This document shows positions 1 through 11,224 of a stretch of DNA of 64,000 nucleotides, piece after piece. The stretch's first letter is position 1. The number at the start of each line of letters is the position of its first letter. The position numbers were made by a program, and so were the translations under genes. Location of the stretch: NCBI RefSeq assembly GCF_037126465.1, contig NC_088203.1, forward strand, positions 98,270,668 to 98,334,667, in the 5' to 3' direction. A model generated the notes under the pieces. The model saw only the letters and a program-made list of their open reading frames with translations, did no database searches and was not told the origin of the DNA. The DNA is from Ornithodoros turicata. Lineage: Eukaryota; Arthropoda; Arachnida; Ixodida; Argasidae.

Positions 1-18
1 GTACTTTCTCACACACAC

Positions 19-902
19 AGGGTGTTTCCTTTTATCTGCAACACTTTTTCATAAAAAGGGGCGGTTTTACTTTTGTCATTGAATTACTCGACGGGGTGCT
101 ACTAGGAAAGCAATTTTTTAATCAATTACTACACTAACAGATATTTTAATAAACTCTTTCTTGACTTTAGGGAGCACATTGCAATTGCACTACTAAAGCC
201 TGATCACCACATGATCCGCTTGAACGACTGACGAAGCATTAAAGTAATCTCAGCGCGTGCTATAGACCTAAGTATTTCACCTCGGCCGTCCGCTGGAAAC
301 AAAGTGATCGTCAACAGGGGTGACTTCGATATCTCCGCCCTTACTTGAAATCACGAAAACTTCACACGCGAGGTTGGCAAACCCTTATCGCGGTATGTTT
401 CACGATCTTTTTTTCTTCCTTTCGTTCCTTCATCTGTTCGCAGACGCTTGCCGTACCAGTCATTTCATCCTGCGGAACACACCCTTTCCCTGTACGATAA
501 GCGCTGATATGTAGTGGTGATACTCAAAGCTCTTTGCAAGCGAAAAAGAAAAAAGATCGTGAACCATCACGTTTTTCTATGACGTTAGGTGAGGGCGGAG
601 ATATCGACTTTTGGCGATCTCTTGAGGTGCGCAACAGACAGCAGAGCTAAAATAATCAGGGCTGTGGCGCGCGCTAATTTCGTGCTTAGTCAGTAGTTCT
701 GGCGCATCGTGTGAATACCAGACTTTAATACTACAATTTCAATGTGCTCCCTAAAGTTGATCAAAATATCTCTTAGTCTCCTAATTGAGAATAAATTTCC
801 TAGTGGCAGCCCCATCGAGTAATCTAAAGTAAAATCGTCCTAAGGCAACTCCCCCTTTTTATATATAAAAAAAAATTGTTGCAGATAAAAGGAAACACCC
901 TG
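19..902. mobile_element. Foldback TIR element, about 884 bp
   Basis: The two ends are inverted copies: CAGGGTGTTTCCTTTTATCT at 19 and its complement ending at 902. The match extends through most of the element; for example, 322-345 (ATATCTCCGCCCT) is complementary to 591-606, and 155-175 (TTTAGGGAGCACATTG) to 740-757. The whole unit could fold into a roughly 440-bp imperfect hairpin. No transposase reading frame is visible. It resembles the unit at 45420-46295 in size, architecture and first bases. A clean target duplication is not visible because the left flank is a CA microsatellite. It is probably a non-autonomous DNA transposon. Confidence 0.7.
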
Positions 903-920
903 TATGTTGTCTGGCGGGTG

Positions 921-1410
921 AGCATCCTCAAACCCTTCAAGATCCCGCTCAATCACGGAGATGAAGTCTTGATGCGCCTTAAACAGTAATTAATCTCGGA
1001 GGACAAAATACACGTCTCCCATTCTGGTTAGCGAAACAAAAGATGGACTTTGGTCTGAGGGAATGCACACCGTCCCTGAATAAAGGATGCTGCTTTCCGG
1101 AAGCTTACATTGCCTAGTGACCTGCCGCTTTGTAACGATTCTTGGTCCCAGACGCAGTGTCATTTATTGTTCATGAGGCTAGCTTTGTCCACGGAGAGCG
1201 GTCATTTATGGATGAAGAACAATGCCGCTACGTCTATACAAGGGATTGTATTACTGGTTCGGGACTAAAGTGGTCCTTCAGTTAGCATCACTAAACAACA
1301 TTTTTTATTGTAGCATTGGCGTTCTGTTGCTATGCTCTTCTATAGACCATATGTGAAATTAGACATAGCCGGCAATTGTTTGACGATTCCTCGCGCATGG
1401 ACTCGTCGGA
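921..1410. repeat. Dispersed repeat, copy 1
   Basis: This stretch is matched by 5483-5780 plus 6189-6320. Shared landmarks include TTTGTAACGATTCTT, TAGCTTTGTCCA, GAGAGCGGTCATTTATGGAT and GTTCTGTTGCTATGCTCTTC. Here the two parts are nearly continuous; in copy 2 they are split by about 405 bp. No protein is recognised in any frame, so the class of the element is unknown. Confidence 0.6.
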
Positions 1411-1420
1411 CTTACCCAGG

Positions 1421-2734
1421 ACAGGTCTGAAGAAGGGGGGGGGGGGCGGAGTTGGGCTGGTTGGTATGTACACAGTCAGGCATTGCAACGAATAATGATG
1501 ACCACCAGTCCACATTGGCAGGCCGCAAGCTTTGCACCTTGTTTACTGAAACACGAATGCAAGAAAATCACACAGGCTTCCCCTTGCCCATTTCTTTCCT
1601 TTCTCTCCCAGATATCTGCCTGAAACACGCAGACCAGTTGATAAGAGCAACTTGTTTACCCGTCAAGGCCGTTGTATTGCACGCCGACGCACATATCGCA
1701 ACGAATCGTCATCGTGGCCCTCTCCAACAAGTGCCTCAAGTGTATGTGCCATGACTACGAATCAGTTGCCTTACTGAATTAGTATATCAAGCAAGCGCTT
1801 TATTACAATGCACTTTAAGCAAAAATGCGAGGAATATATCTGTACTTCGATGTACAGGGTGGGTGCAGATAAAGTACCCTTACATTTATGCACGTATGGC
1901 GTTCCTTGCGAACCGCATGAACTTCGGGTGCCGCGGGATGACGCATTTATACGATGGAAACTAACAAAACAATCGTGGCAATGAAACTCAACGCAGTAAG
2001 AAAGTTAGCCACGAAAACTTGCCTCTCTGAGCATCCCGAATTGTGTGCACCTATATCAATATGGCGATCTTTCCGCGGTTGGTGCCCAGCCGCCGCTGCG
2101 TTGATAAACCAGCGGTGACACCCCAAGCGGGGGCTAAACGCAACTGTGCTGATACCGCCATTCCAAGTTTCTATCGCGTGAATGCACCGTTGTGCGCCAC
2201 CGGAAGCTCATTGGCTATGCGGCCAACGCGCTATGTGCGAAAATGTGGGGTTACCTTATCTTCACCCACCCTGTGCTTGTATTGAGACTTATGTCCGACC
2301 TCTTTAGTCAGACACAGTGCTATTCCCGCACCGCCTAGACTGTGTGTGTGTGGGGGGGGGGGGCGCACCCTCCGTAGGCAGCCTGTCAAATATAACCTAA
2401 CCTGACTTAACCTAACCCAACGCTTATACCGTTGGCTCAGTCAAACATCCGAACCCGTTAGGCTTAGCACGGCCGTGTTTCTCCTTCTGTAGGACTGCTT
2501 CATATGGTGTTGAAAAAAATGTTTCTGGGACACCCAATTTTATAATCCTTATATCTTTAGACTCGGTATATGACCTTCTTTCACTTCCACGCATTATATC
2601 ACTTTTAAACACGCTCAACAATATTTAGAAGCCATATATCTCATTGCTATAGTACATCCCAATATCCTGGTTGCTGTATAGAGTGCTGACCAAATAATGT
2701 TTCGCGTGTGATGGGGTAGTGTAATGCTCTCCTG
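1421..2734. other. No gene recognised; G-runs and a short CCTAA-like tract
   Basis: I see no coding feature here. G-runs lie at about 1436-1447 and 2351-2363. At 2392-2420 there is a degenerate run of AACCTAACC-like units resembling the arthropod telomere repeat (TTAGG), but it is only about four units long. Short open frames (for example 1452-1754 and 2043-2285) resemble nothing I know. Confidence 0.4.
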
Positions 2735-2814
2735 TGGTGAATCACCCCAGGTCATAGTCATGATTTATTTCCTGTTGTTGTTGACCAAATACAAGGAGCA
2801 TAGGACGTACGCCT

Positions 2815-3957
2815 AATATGCAGGTAACACGCAGATCAACAACAAACACTGTCATCATCATCATCACCACAATCGTCGTCATCATCACCATCATCAACAC
2901 ATCGCTATTTTTGCGATCAGAGGACGCAATATGCAACGTTCTTAGAACGCTGGTAATATCAGAGTTCGAGGTAACTCGTTACTGTAACTAAGTTCCTTTT
3001 TCCGGTAGCTTGTAACTTAACTCGGTACTTTTGTGCCGTGGTAACTTTCAGAGGAACTTGTTCCTTTTTCAGGTAACTTTGCCAAAGTAACTTGAGTTAA
3101 GTTCCAAGTTACTTTTAACTCGCTTTTCACTCACGTCCACATATGTTCTTGCTTTCTCTCCGGTTCCTTCGTGGCATTTTTTTCCATAAAACGTGATATA
3201 CAATCAATGACAGTATTTTATTCAGGAAACAAGAACCGCTGCCATTGAAATGAAGCTGAACCATTGTGCGCCCACAGGGAGTAAGATGCAAAGCGTTCGA
3301 AGCGACCTCTACCACGGAAACGTCGTCATGACGTTGGTAGACAGACTGAAACCGAAATAAATCGGAAGGAAAGGGCTGGGTTCCACGAACGGGCTCTTGT
3401 TCGCTGCCTCCCATTGAAAGAAAAGCAGGACCGAGGGTCGCGTCCCTTAAAGGGACCATATCGTAATCCCCTCAAGACCGTGGCTTTCGCGCGCGCCCTT
3501 GTTCACCTCTAGCTTCGAGCGTAGATCAATCCTACAAAATTTGTGGCGCTGTCCAACACTATGACGTTATTTGTTTACAAACAGGGACAGGTCTATTGTT
3601 GGAGATAAACGAAAACGACCTAAGCACACTCCTCCGCAAGCAACTCAAGGTCTAACTCAACTTCTCACGCTGCACCTGCGTAATGCTATTTTGTGTCCGG
3701 AGTAACTTGGAAGTAACTCGTTCTTTTTTTTTTAAGTAGCTCAGTAACTGCGAGTTACATTTCAGGCTGAGAAACTTCGTTATTAACTTAGTTACATTTT
3801 TCACACGGTAACTTGACTTGTAACGAGTTCTTTTTGACGGGTAACTTCTCAATCTATGGGTAATATGCAGGTACAATGCAGATGGTGAAAACAAACACTC
3901 TCATAGTCGCAGTCATCATAATCAGAATCATCAGTACAACGCTATCTTTGCTAATTG
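2815..3957. repeat. GTAAC-rich repeat between two similar ~100-bp segments
   Basis: The middle (about 2960-3860) is rich in GTAACT, GAGTTACTT and related words in both orientations, the composition seen in the hAT relic at 45310-47170. It is bracketed by two similar segments, 2815-2920 and 3860-3957, which share AATATGCAGGTA, ACAAACACT and GCTATTTTTGC-like blocks in the same order. I infer a non-autonomous hAT-like element or a local duplication. No transposase is readable; the minus-strand frame at 3127-3459 is not recognisable. Confidence 0.35.
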
Positions 3958-4099
3958 CTTCTTTTTTATAACAGTCAAACACAGCTGTATTTCGTATCTG
4001 TCCAAAGGAAGTAAAAGAATAACAAATAAGCAAAACTGAAAGAACGCAAATTGTCAGGGAATTTTAAGATTACAAAATGTGTCTGGATGGAGGAGTGTT

Positions 4100-5350
4100 T
4101 AAAGAAGTGTCAGTCCAAGTCGGCAGGTTATCAGGACTCAAGAATCAACAACAACCCACGCTTGATAAGCTGGCACGCGTGATAACAGTACTGGAATTTG
4201 TTGATACCAGCAACCACGGTATTGGTGTTCGGCTTAGGGGGCGTTGCTGCTAGAAGGATTTAAGCGAACTGCAGAGCGCCGATGGAGTTCTTTTTCTCCG
4301 GGTTCCCGTTCGGTTGGCGGAGGTAAAGACTGCTCTGAGCTGGGTGTGATTAGACTTCTCCTGCAACGGGACAGCACGGCTCCAATGTACTGGGCGAGAA
4401 TGACATCCTGTTCACGTACATACCCCAGGCAGAGGAGGACGACTGAGTGTGAACTCGACACCTTTTGCCGGTTCGGATTTACTGCTCATCGAAGCAACGT
4501 AAAACCTACAGGCAAGGCGCATTCAGGCTCTTGTGCTGTCTTAGGCATTCAGTGCACTACTTCCCCATATCGCCTTCAGGCTAATACAGAGCCCCTTCAA
4601 GGAAAATGCGCCTTCTTCCTGGCCGCACTTAACAGGCTTCGCTCCTGTGACACTGACGATGGAACTGGACCAGTGCGAAACTGAAGGCTTGCCGCCTTCA
4701 AGACACCGACAAAGTGGTGAATGACCTTCAGCCTGCCCATAGGGACCGGTATATTCCTTCCAGTCGCTATGGTAAGTACGGCATAGTGCTCGCCATTTAT
4801 TATACTTATTCGTGTGACTCGTTTCCATGATAGCTTTAAGTATCTTGCCGTTAGGGTTCTCCTGCTGACTGCTTTTTCTTCTTTGTCACGTTTTTAGTCG
4901 TGGTACAGCACCCGAAAAATCAAACGATTGCAGACCGAAGTTCTAGCGGAAGGTAGACCCGGCCAGGTCACTCCCCCTCTTTCAGGGATTAACACTGCAG
5001 GATAGAGGAACAGAAGCGTGTCCAGTACCCTCCTTGTGGATCCACCGCACAGCGCCTTTGTCGGGCGAAGGAGACACTACGGGGACAGATGTGGCAGTAG
5101 CTGTCCTACAGCAGCAGCTGCGGCGCCGGAACCTCTTCAGAGGGTATCAGGACTGCATCCGATCATTGATATTAGTCACGAGCGTTATAAATAAAATTAC
5201 GAGAAGTATCGGTACTCAAGAATCGACAAGAACCCGGGCTTGATAAGAGCGCACGATTGTGGTGTTTGGAGGAATCTGTTGAAACATAGGTTTCCGCCTG
5301 TTTTCTTTCTCTTTCCTGTTTGGTTGGCCCAAATAAAGACTACGCAGTGA
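4100..5350. repeat. Two diverged copies of an unnamed repeat
   Basis: The block at 4137-4171 (ACTCAAGAATC, then CTTGATAAG) recurs at 5214-5244. Both copies are followed by a GGT-rich stretch, then a T/C-rich stretch and a TTGG(C)GG/CCCA...TAAAGACT motif near 4310-4345 and 5310-5343. The second copy carries an AATAAA-like word at 5333. The 146-codon open frame at 4244-4684 lies partly in this repeat and has no recognisable domain. Confidence 0.35.
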
Positions 5351-5447
5351 TAGGTTTCGTTAGGAAGTCAAATAAAGTTTGGTTTGTGTTGCATTTGCCT
5401 TGCTGTGTCAAAGTACTGCTCCTCAGATAAACGGAACAAGAGTACTC

Positions 5448-5452
<5 letters not shown>

Positions 5453-5478
<26 letters not shown>
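5453..5478. repeat. TA microsatellite
   Basis: Uninterrupted TA dinucleotides, directly upstream of dispersed-repeat copy 2. Confidence 0.9.
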
Positions 5479-5479
<1 letters not shown>

Positions 5480-5482
5480 TGT

Positions 5483-6320
5483 TCGGCTCCTCAAGCACCT
5501 TGCAATCCACCTTGAAGAGTAATTAATACGCAGAACAAAATACATGGCTCCCGTTCTGATTAGCGAAACAAAAGCTGGACTTCAGTCCGAGGGAAGGCGC
5601 CCCCTCACTGAGTAAAGGATGTTGCGTCCTAGAAGTTTACATTGCTAAGTGATCTGCCGCTTTGTAACGATTCTTCATCCCAAACGAAGTGTCATTGTTG
5701 ATGAGGGTAGCTTTGTCCATCGAGAGCGGTCATTTATGGATGAAGAACAATGCCGCTATGCTTGAAAAAGACTTATAAGTGGTTCTTCAGTGGTTGCGGA
5801 ATGGGGGGGTCTCCCATTCAGTTCAAATTCCATTCCGAAGAATAGAGCTTTGGGATAATTTGATTCCTTTCCTCTGAATGAAGAGATGTAGTCAGTTCCC
5901 ACTCCTGGAATGGATTGGCAACCCAATTTCGTTCCGTTAATTCCTTCAAAAGAAAAGGACCGCTAACCATACTGGCAAGTCCAACAGTGCTAGAGGATAT
6001 CGACATTACCAAGCACGGAAAAAGCACAAAGACAAGGTTATTTCACTCTTGTCCGTGTGCAGGAGCTGTGCGAGGGCAGAAACTAAAACTGCCACCGAGG
6101 CACCCAGTCTATTCCTAGGACAGTTTCCGCCATTCCAATTCAATTCCGGGCTCTGCTAAATCTGGACTCATTCCAACTCAGCAACCCTGGTTAGCATCAC
6201 CAAATTACATTCTTATAGCATTGACGTTCTGTTGCTATGCTCTTCTATGCACCATTTGTGAAATTCTACTACCTTAGAAATATCGCGCAAGTTGCTCAAT
6301 GATTCCTCGTGCATGCGCAA
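5483..6320. repeat. Dispersed repeat, copy 2, split by an insert
   Basis: 5483-5780 and 6189-6320 match 921-1410. Between them (about 5783-6188) is sequence absent from copy 1. It begins and ends with oppositely oriented phrases: CTCCCATTCAGTTCAAATTC near 5811, and GCCATTCCAATTCAATTCCG near 6129. This suggests an inserted TIR element about 405 bp long, but the exact ends are not certain. Confidence 0.5.
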
Positions 6321-6419
6321 TGGTCTCGTGTTCGACCAATAACTCTGATGCGAGAAGTCAACTAAGTTTCACCATGCTCTCTCGTGTGCATCGTTGGTGC
6401 ATAGGCTCCGTCTCTGAGC

Positions 6420-6905
6420 TTTGTTTTCCCCCACCCCCACTTCAAACATGTGATCGGCCGCTCCGACTCCATGCTCTGCCCTCGCTGTGCGATTTTGGCG
6501 GATATCAAGCATGTGTTACTCGACTTCCATCTTTACAACGCCCAAAGGGCAGCGATTCTGTGTCGCCTGCAATCAATCGTGTCGCACCATTCACATTAGC
6601 AACCATCCTCGGCCCTTGGTTCATGATGATCGGACATCGTTATGCTCTGCAGTATTTCCTGGTCTTTCTCCGTGACACCTGTCTTCTCTATATCTTATGA
6701 TGTGCCTACCCCTGTGTGATGTGTATTTTTTGTTTGTTTTCGCCGCCACCTATAGACTCCACTGACTGTCGATCACTCACTTCAGGGTCGTTCACCGTCT
6801 CATGGTGCACATCTCATCCCGTCCGTCGTGCCTTGGAGTAGCGGGCCGCACCTCATGTGGTGAATTTCCCCATTCATCATAATCGATTTCATCTGTTGTT
6901 GTTAA
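6420..6905 (+). pseudogene. LINE ORF2 C-terminal fragment and 3' tail
   Basis: One frame reads a CCHC-like knuckle (CPRCAILADIKHVLLDF) that corresponds in position and spacing to the C-terminal knuckle of the LINE at 58774-60481 (CPECGVPATADHVIIACATY). It is followed by stops, then a 3' region with a GTCGTGCCTTGG phrase and a TGTTGTTGTTAAT end at about 6893. This is a 5'-truncated, mutated copy of an R1/I/Jockey-type LINE. Confidence 0.55.
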
Positions 6906-7069
6906 TGATTGGTTCAAATTTCAATGGTAATGCACATGAGTCATGCGCCGTTATCCTTCGACTAGACTTGTAAGTATCGTGTGTACCGTAATCAAAATAG
7001 GAAACCTTTCCTATATCTTTGTTTAAAAAAAAATGTCGCAACCGCATGATGCAATTTGTTCAGTGAGTG

Positions 7070-7167
7070 TTCTTGCCTTTGTCGGCTTTAGACCTAACCT
7101 TTCCCCTCTTTCGTGTTTTTTTTGTGTTTTTTTTTTTGCAATAAACCTATATCCCCCCCCCCCCCCC
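7070..7167 (+). mobile_element. LINE 3' tail (T-rich, AATAAA-like, C-run)
   Basis: A T-rich stretch, then GCAATAAACCTATATC and a 15-base C-run ending at 7167. The same tail layout follows a coding LINE at 58559-58642 and recurs at 22809-22888 (plus) and at 13308-13392, 32085-32151 and 33030-33123 (minus). It is a diagnostic 3' end of one LINE family in this genome. Confidence 0.6.
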
Positions 7168-7721
7168 ATGCTGGCGTAGTATATAGTGTTTCCACATCGC
7201 ACTGTGTGATCTAAATATAACTGCCAACACGACAAAGCGGAGTTTCGTAAACACTTGGTATAACATTGAACAAACATGCCATCTTGTCTCACATTTATCC
7301 GTCCTGAGAAATGCCTTGGCAAAGATAATGGGGGCGGAAAGGAAAATTACTTTTTCCCCTTTTCAAAACTGCAATCGTTACAGAACAGTGCAGTAGAGCG
7401 GCTGTTATCCCTTATGTACATAAGGCCTCTCCTGAACGAAGTTAGCAGGACGATGCGGGGTGGTTTTCAAAGAAGACGGTAGTTTTCCCTTCTTCCTCCT
7501 GTTGACTTTGGCAGTGGGCAGGACGGCTTAAGCGCGAGATAAAACATAAGGACATGTTTGCGCAAAGTTGTACTAAGTCTGTTTACGAAATTCCGTTATC
7601 TGCGGGCGGTCACATTTGGATCAGACAGGGCGCTGTGTACAAAGGAGGAAGGAGGATATATACTATATATATATATATATCTCTTATATACTGCTAGTAT
7701 ATATATATATATATAGCCTCC
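7168..7721. other. No gene recognised; TA microsatellites
   Basis: Nothing recognisable, apart from imperfect TA repeats at about 7655-7720 directly before the Penelope-like coding region. Confidence 0.4.
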
Positions 7722-9571
7722 TTGCTGTGTAGACACTGCAGGTTATACGTCTTCATAGCTATATATAGAAGGTTGCGACAAAGGCGGAACGCTCATGGGC
7801 TCAGATACGTTCGAGATACGTACGGAGACACTGCCCTGGCCGCTGCTCGTCGATACCTTAACCTAGCGACCAAAGTGATCAGATTCCAGTGCCATCTTCG
7901 CTTCAATCAAGTGTGTCTGAACCAGCATGTGGTCCCTCCTGCTCTCCGTTGCAAACCTCTGGTGGACACAGCATACGGACGACGCCTGGCCAAATCTTAC
8001 GAAAGGAATTGCCTGAGGGCCCGCACTCAAGAAAACAAAGAAATCATCTTCAAGACGAGGAAACAACTTCACGCCGCTGAAAAGAACATTCAACGGTTTT
8101 TGGATATAAACGACTTCAGCAGGATCATCATCGCACGTAAGGAAGCGGAGCTACTTGAACACAAACGGCGATCAGCAGCACACCAGCACAAGCTTAGTGT
8201 ACTTTGCCCGAAATATTCCGGGCTGGACGACAGTACAACTGTGATCAACCTCTCTTCCAAACGACTGGACGACGACCACACCTCCGTGCTAACTAAAGGT
8301 ATGAACTACGCCATCATTCCCCGAAGCATACCTGTTAGCGAGATTGTGTCTGAAGTAGAAGACAGACTGCGGCAAGTCAAAGATAAAACAGCAGCCATAG
8401 CGGCGAGGAACAAAGTAATCGGAATACTACAGAACGCAAACCTTCCGCCTAAAAACATCACAAAAGCTGAACAGAATGCTCTAAAAGACCTTCGCAACGA
8501 CGATACAATTGTTATTTTGCCCGCCGATAAAGGCAAAGCGACTGTGATACTGAATCGTGACGATTACGACAACAAGATGGAGTCCATCCTTCAAGACCGC
8601 TCCCATTTCAGCGAACTATCGGGTGACCCAACAGCTGCATCTGAGAGAAAGATTGTTGCCGCGCTCAGGAAACTCAGAACTAAGAAACTAATTACGGACG
8701 GTCTGTACTGGAAACTTTTCACCTCCGACGGAGCGACACCGAAGATATATAGCCTACCGAAAGTTCACAAGAACAATTGTCCTCTGCGCCCCATTGTGTC
8801 CTTCATAGGTGCACCGTCCTATAACGTGTCTAAATTCCTGGCTGAACTGTTGGCACCTTTAATGTACAAGAACGACCGGTCGGTGAAGAACTCTGTGGAA
8901 TTTTGTGAGCTCATCCGTGACATCCGCATAGACGATGGCGACGTCATGATGTCTTTTGATGTCATCTCCCTGTTTACAAACGTGCCCATTGACGTAGCTC
9001 TGTCCGTAGTTCGAACGAAGCTGAGAGCTGACGTTGACTTAGAAGACCGCACTGATCTTTCAGTTGAAGACATTTTAGAACTTTTAAAGTTATGCCTCAG
9101 ACAAACCTTCTTCCAATTCAAGAACAGGTTCTTTAAACAAACCGACGGATGCCCCATGGGCAGCCCAATTTCAACGACCATTGCCAACTTAGTCATGGAG
9201 TTTGTTGAGACAAGGCCTTAGAGGACGCAGGACAATTCATCACCTTTTACAGACGTTATGTTGACGACACATTTGTGATTATTAAGAAGAATTTCACCAA
9301 CACATTCTTTGACAAGCTGAACAGCATTCATCCTAACATCCAGTTCACGTACGAGGAGGAGAAAGAGAAAAAGATCGCCTTTTTGGATGTCCTCGTGCAA
9401 AGAGACCCGTGCGGAAACTTGAAGACCTCGGTTTACAGAAAACCGTGCGACACAGGTCAGGTCCTGCATTATGGTTCGGGGCACCCTCTTGAACACAAGC
9501 GATCGGTTGTTCGTTCCCTGCTTTCACGTGCCATGAAGATTGTCACGGGTTCGGGTGACGATACCAAGTAA
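7722..9571 (+). pseudogene. Penelope-like element reverse transcriptase, one frameshift
   Basis: Reverse transcriptase of a Penelope-like retroelement, which copies element RNA at a chromosomal nick. The first open frame (7722-9221) gives 499 residues with family signatures: PADKGKATVIL from residue 267, PKIYSLPKVHK at 340-350 followed by CPLRPIVS, the catalytic FD in SFDVISLFTNVP near 412, and GCPMGSP at 476. A one-base shift near 9205-9215 moves the rest into another frame, where KALEDAG, the YVDD catalytic box (9257-9268) and the thumb follow to a stop at 9569-9571. The first Met is arbitrary: similarity seems to begin a little downstream and the element is probably 5'-truncated. The endonuclease half lies beyond an insert, so the enzyme is not functional as it stands. 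Confidence 0.9.
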
Positions 9572-10530
9572 TGTCTGGAACTCCGTGACTAATTATCATT
9601 CGAACTCAGCGGGTCAAGCGGCTGCAGTCAGTGGCTGAACGATTGCACACGTACACAGAGCTACAATCAACAACATATTTACTCATGCTACAATAATGTT
9701 GCAAAAACTGAGATTACACAGAGCCAGTACCACTTCAAACCAAACAGTCACACTTAGCTCAGTTCTGCAATGTCTTGGAGGGGGTCAATCGCTGCCTACT
9801 TCCAACGGTGGTTCTCGGTGGGTCTCTTGAGTCGTCGCTTCACTCACAACACTTGCCGAACTCAGTCAGCTTTCACACACATTTCTAACTTGTATCATCG
9901 TCCACCTGCAGTACATTGCCGCCACTCCTCTAACTTCCCCACCACTCTCTCGCTGGGGCTCTTAACTGACCACCTTGCGACGACTGCCCCACTTTCCCTC
10001 AGTTACCCCTTATATTACCTCGGGAAACGGGGTTCCCAAATGTCACTGCACGGAGCATCCCCCCTTTTTCTGAGAAAAGGTCACCACGCCTCTGTCACGA
10101 AACACAGATGCCATTTTACGCAAAAACAATAATTTTCTTCTGTCAGTGCATCAGTGTGAAGACGACTCCCAAGTCCCTGGCTTCAGCAAAACAACCAAAC
10201 AAAATTAAAGACTACAACACGTGGCATCTGGTTAATGTACTCGGTCCGAACAACGCGAAAGCAGCAGCACTGATCGCACCGCGGGGTACCAAGAACAACC
10301 CGGAGGGCGCAAACACAGTCACGTCGAAGTGTCAGGTTTCTCAACGGGGTCTGTTCCTCTACATGTCTGACCAAGCATCTGGACGCCATAAATCTGAGCA
10401 TCCCGAAGATGTCATGGCCCACCGAACCAGAGTGTGTTCTTCTAAATTAACTTACCCAAAAACTGTTAAACAACAAAAATCCACAAAACAAGCTTGTCGC
10501 CCTGTGACAAAGATCCCTTCAGATCATCAG
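9572..10530. mobile_element. Foreign insert splitting the Penelope-like element
   Basis: The reverse-transcriptase frame stops at 9571 just after the conserved KIVTG segment. The next expected piece, an EEITKAKADLRRR-like linker, only resumes near 10531. The roughly 950 bp between has no Penelope similarity that I can see. It is CA/AC-rich in places and reads open by chance in part (from 10108). Its class and its exact borders are not clear; no convincing target duplication was found. Confidence 0.5.
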
Positions 10531-11163
10531 ACAAGACATGAAGAAATAACAAAGGCCAAAGCGGATCTACGAAGAAGGGCATACCCCGAGCAATTTATCT
10601 GTAATACATACCACCGAATGATGAATACACGCCCGGAACAGGCGGAAAGTAGTCAAGAAAGACCCATGTACGTTACCATCCCCTACCTGAAGGGTGTGTC
10701 AGAACCAATTAGACGGGTGCTCTCCCAGGTGAACATTAAAACTGCATTTAAGCCCACGACAACACTGAGGAACGTACTAAGCCACCCCAAGGACAGAACA
10801 CCACCGGAAGAAGAACGAGGCGTTGTATACAAGGTATCTTGTCAAGATTGCCCTGCCGTGTACATCGGAGAAACAGGAAGGAAGACACGAACAAGAATGA
10901 AGGAACACAAGAAAGATATCGAGAAATCAGCAACAAACCCAACAGAACTGTGTGAACACGCGCGCAAAACAGGACACGTGTTAGACCTTGACAACCCATG
11001 CATTCTGGCGAAAAAGAACAAATGGGGGGTGAGGAGACAGCTGGAGTCATGGCACATAAAGAAAACAAAAGAAGCTATCAATCGACAACCAGGCCCCCTC
11101 CCAGAATGCTACGCTCCTCTTCTACGTAAATACCCGGTGACGACCAGGACAGCGTCATTCTGA
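10531..11163 (+). pseudogene. Penelope-like element GIY-YIG endonuclease domain
   Basis: C-terminal linker and nuclease of the Penelope-like element. A conserved YVTIPYLKGVSEPIRRVL segment precedes the GIY-YIG nuclease, which nicks target DNA. The two signature strands are GVVYKVSC (10819 on) and VYIGETGR (10858 on), with the CxxC pair CQDC between them, followed by the RxRMKEHK helix and a CEHARKTGH motif. The open frame extends upstream to 10108, but its first 140 or so codons are insert sequence, so a start at 10108 has no meaning for this protein. The TGA stop (11161-11163) lies inside the ribozyme-like core described next. Confidence 0.88.
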
Positions 11164-11199
11164 TGATGGGACCCGAATGGGACCCGAAACGTTAACTGT
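11149..11199 (+). ncRNA. Hammerhead-ribozyme-like motif at Penelope 3' end
   Basis: CTGATGA (11160-11166) and GAAA (11186-11189) are the two invariant hammerhead strands. Between them GGGACCC-GAAT-GGGACCC can form stem II with one central A-A mismatch, after an unpaired T. The GAAA is followed by CGTT; ACGT is self-complementary, as expected of minimal hammerheads that act as dimers. Flanking TT/AA (11158-11159 with 11194-11195) and ACAG/CTGT (11149-11152 with 11196-11199) can make stem I with a bulge. Penelope-like elements are known to carry hammerhead motifs in their terminal repeats. Activity is inferred, not shown. Confidence 0.55.
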
Positions 11200-11224
11200 A
11201 TTTTGTTATGTTTGTTGAAAGCCG

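Noticed and set aside
2392..2420. Telomere-like CCTAA repeat
   Set aside because: Only about four degenerate units; too short to call interstitial telomere.
10108..10530. N-terminal part of the 351-codon frame as Penelope protein
   Set aside because: No Penelope similarity before about 10531; lies in the inserted segment.
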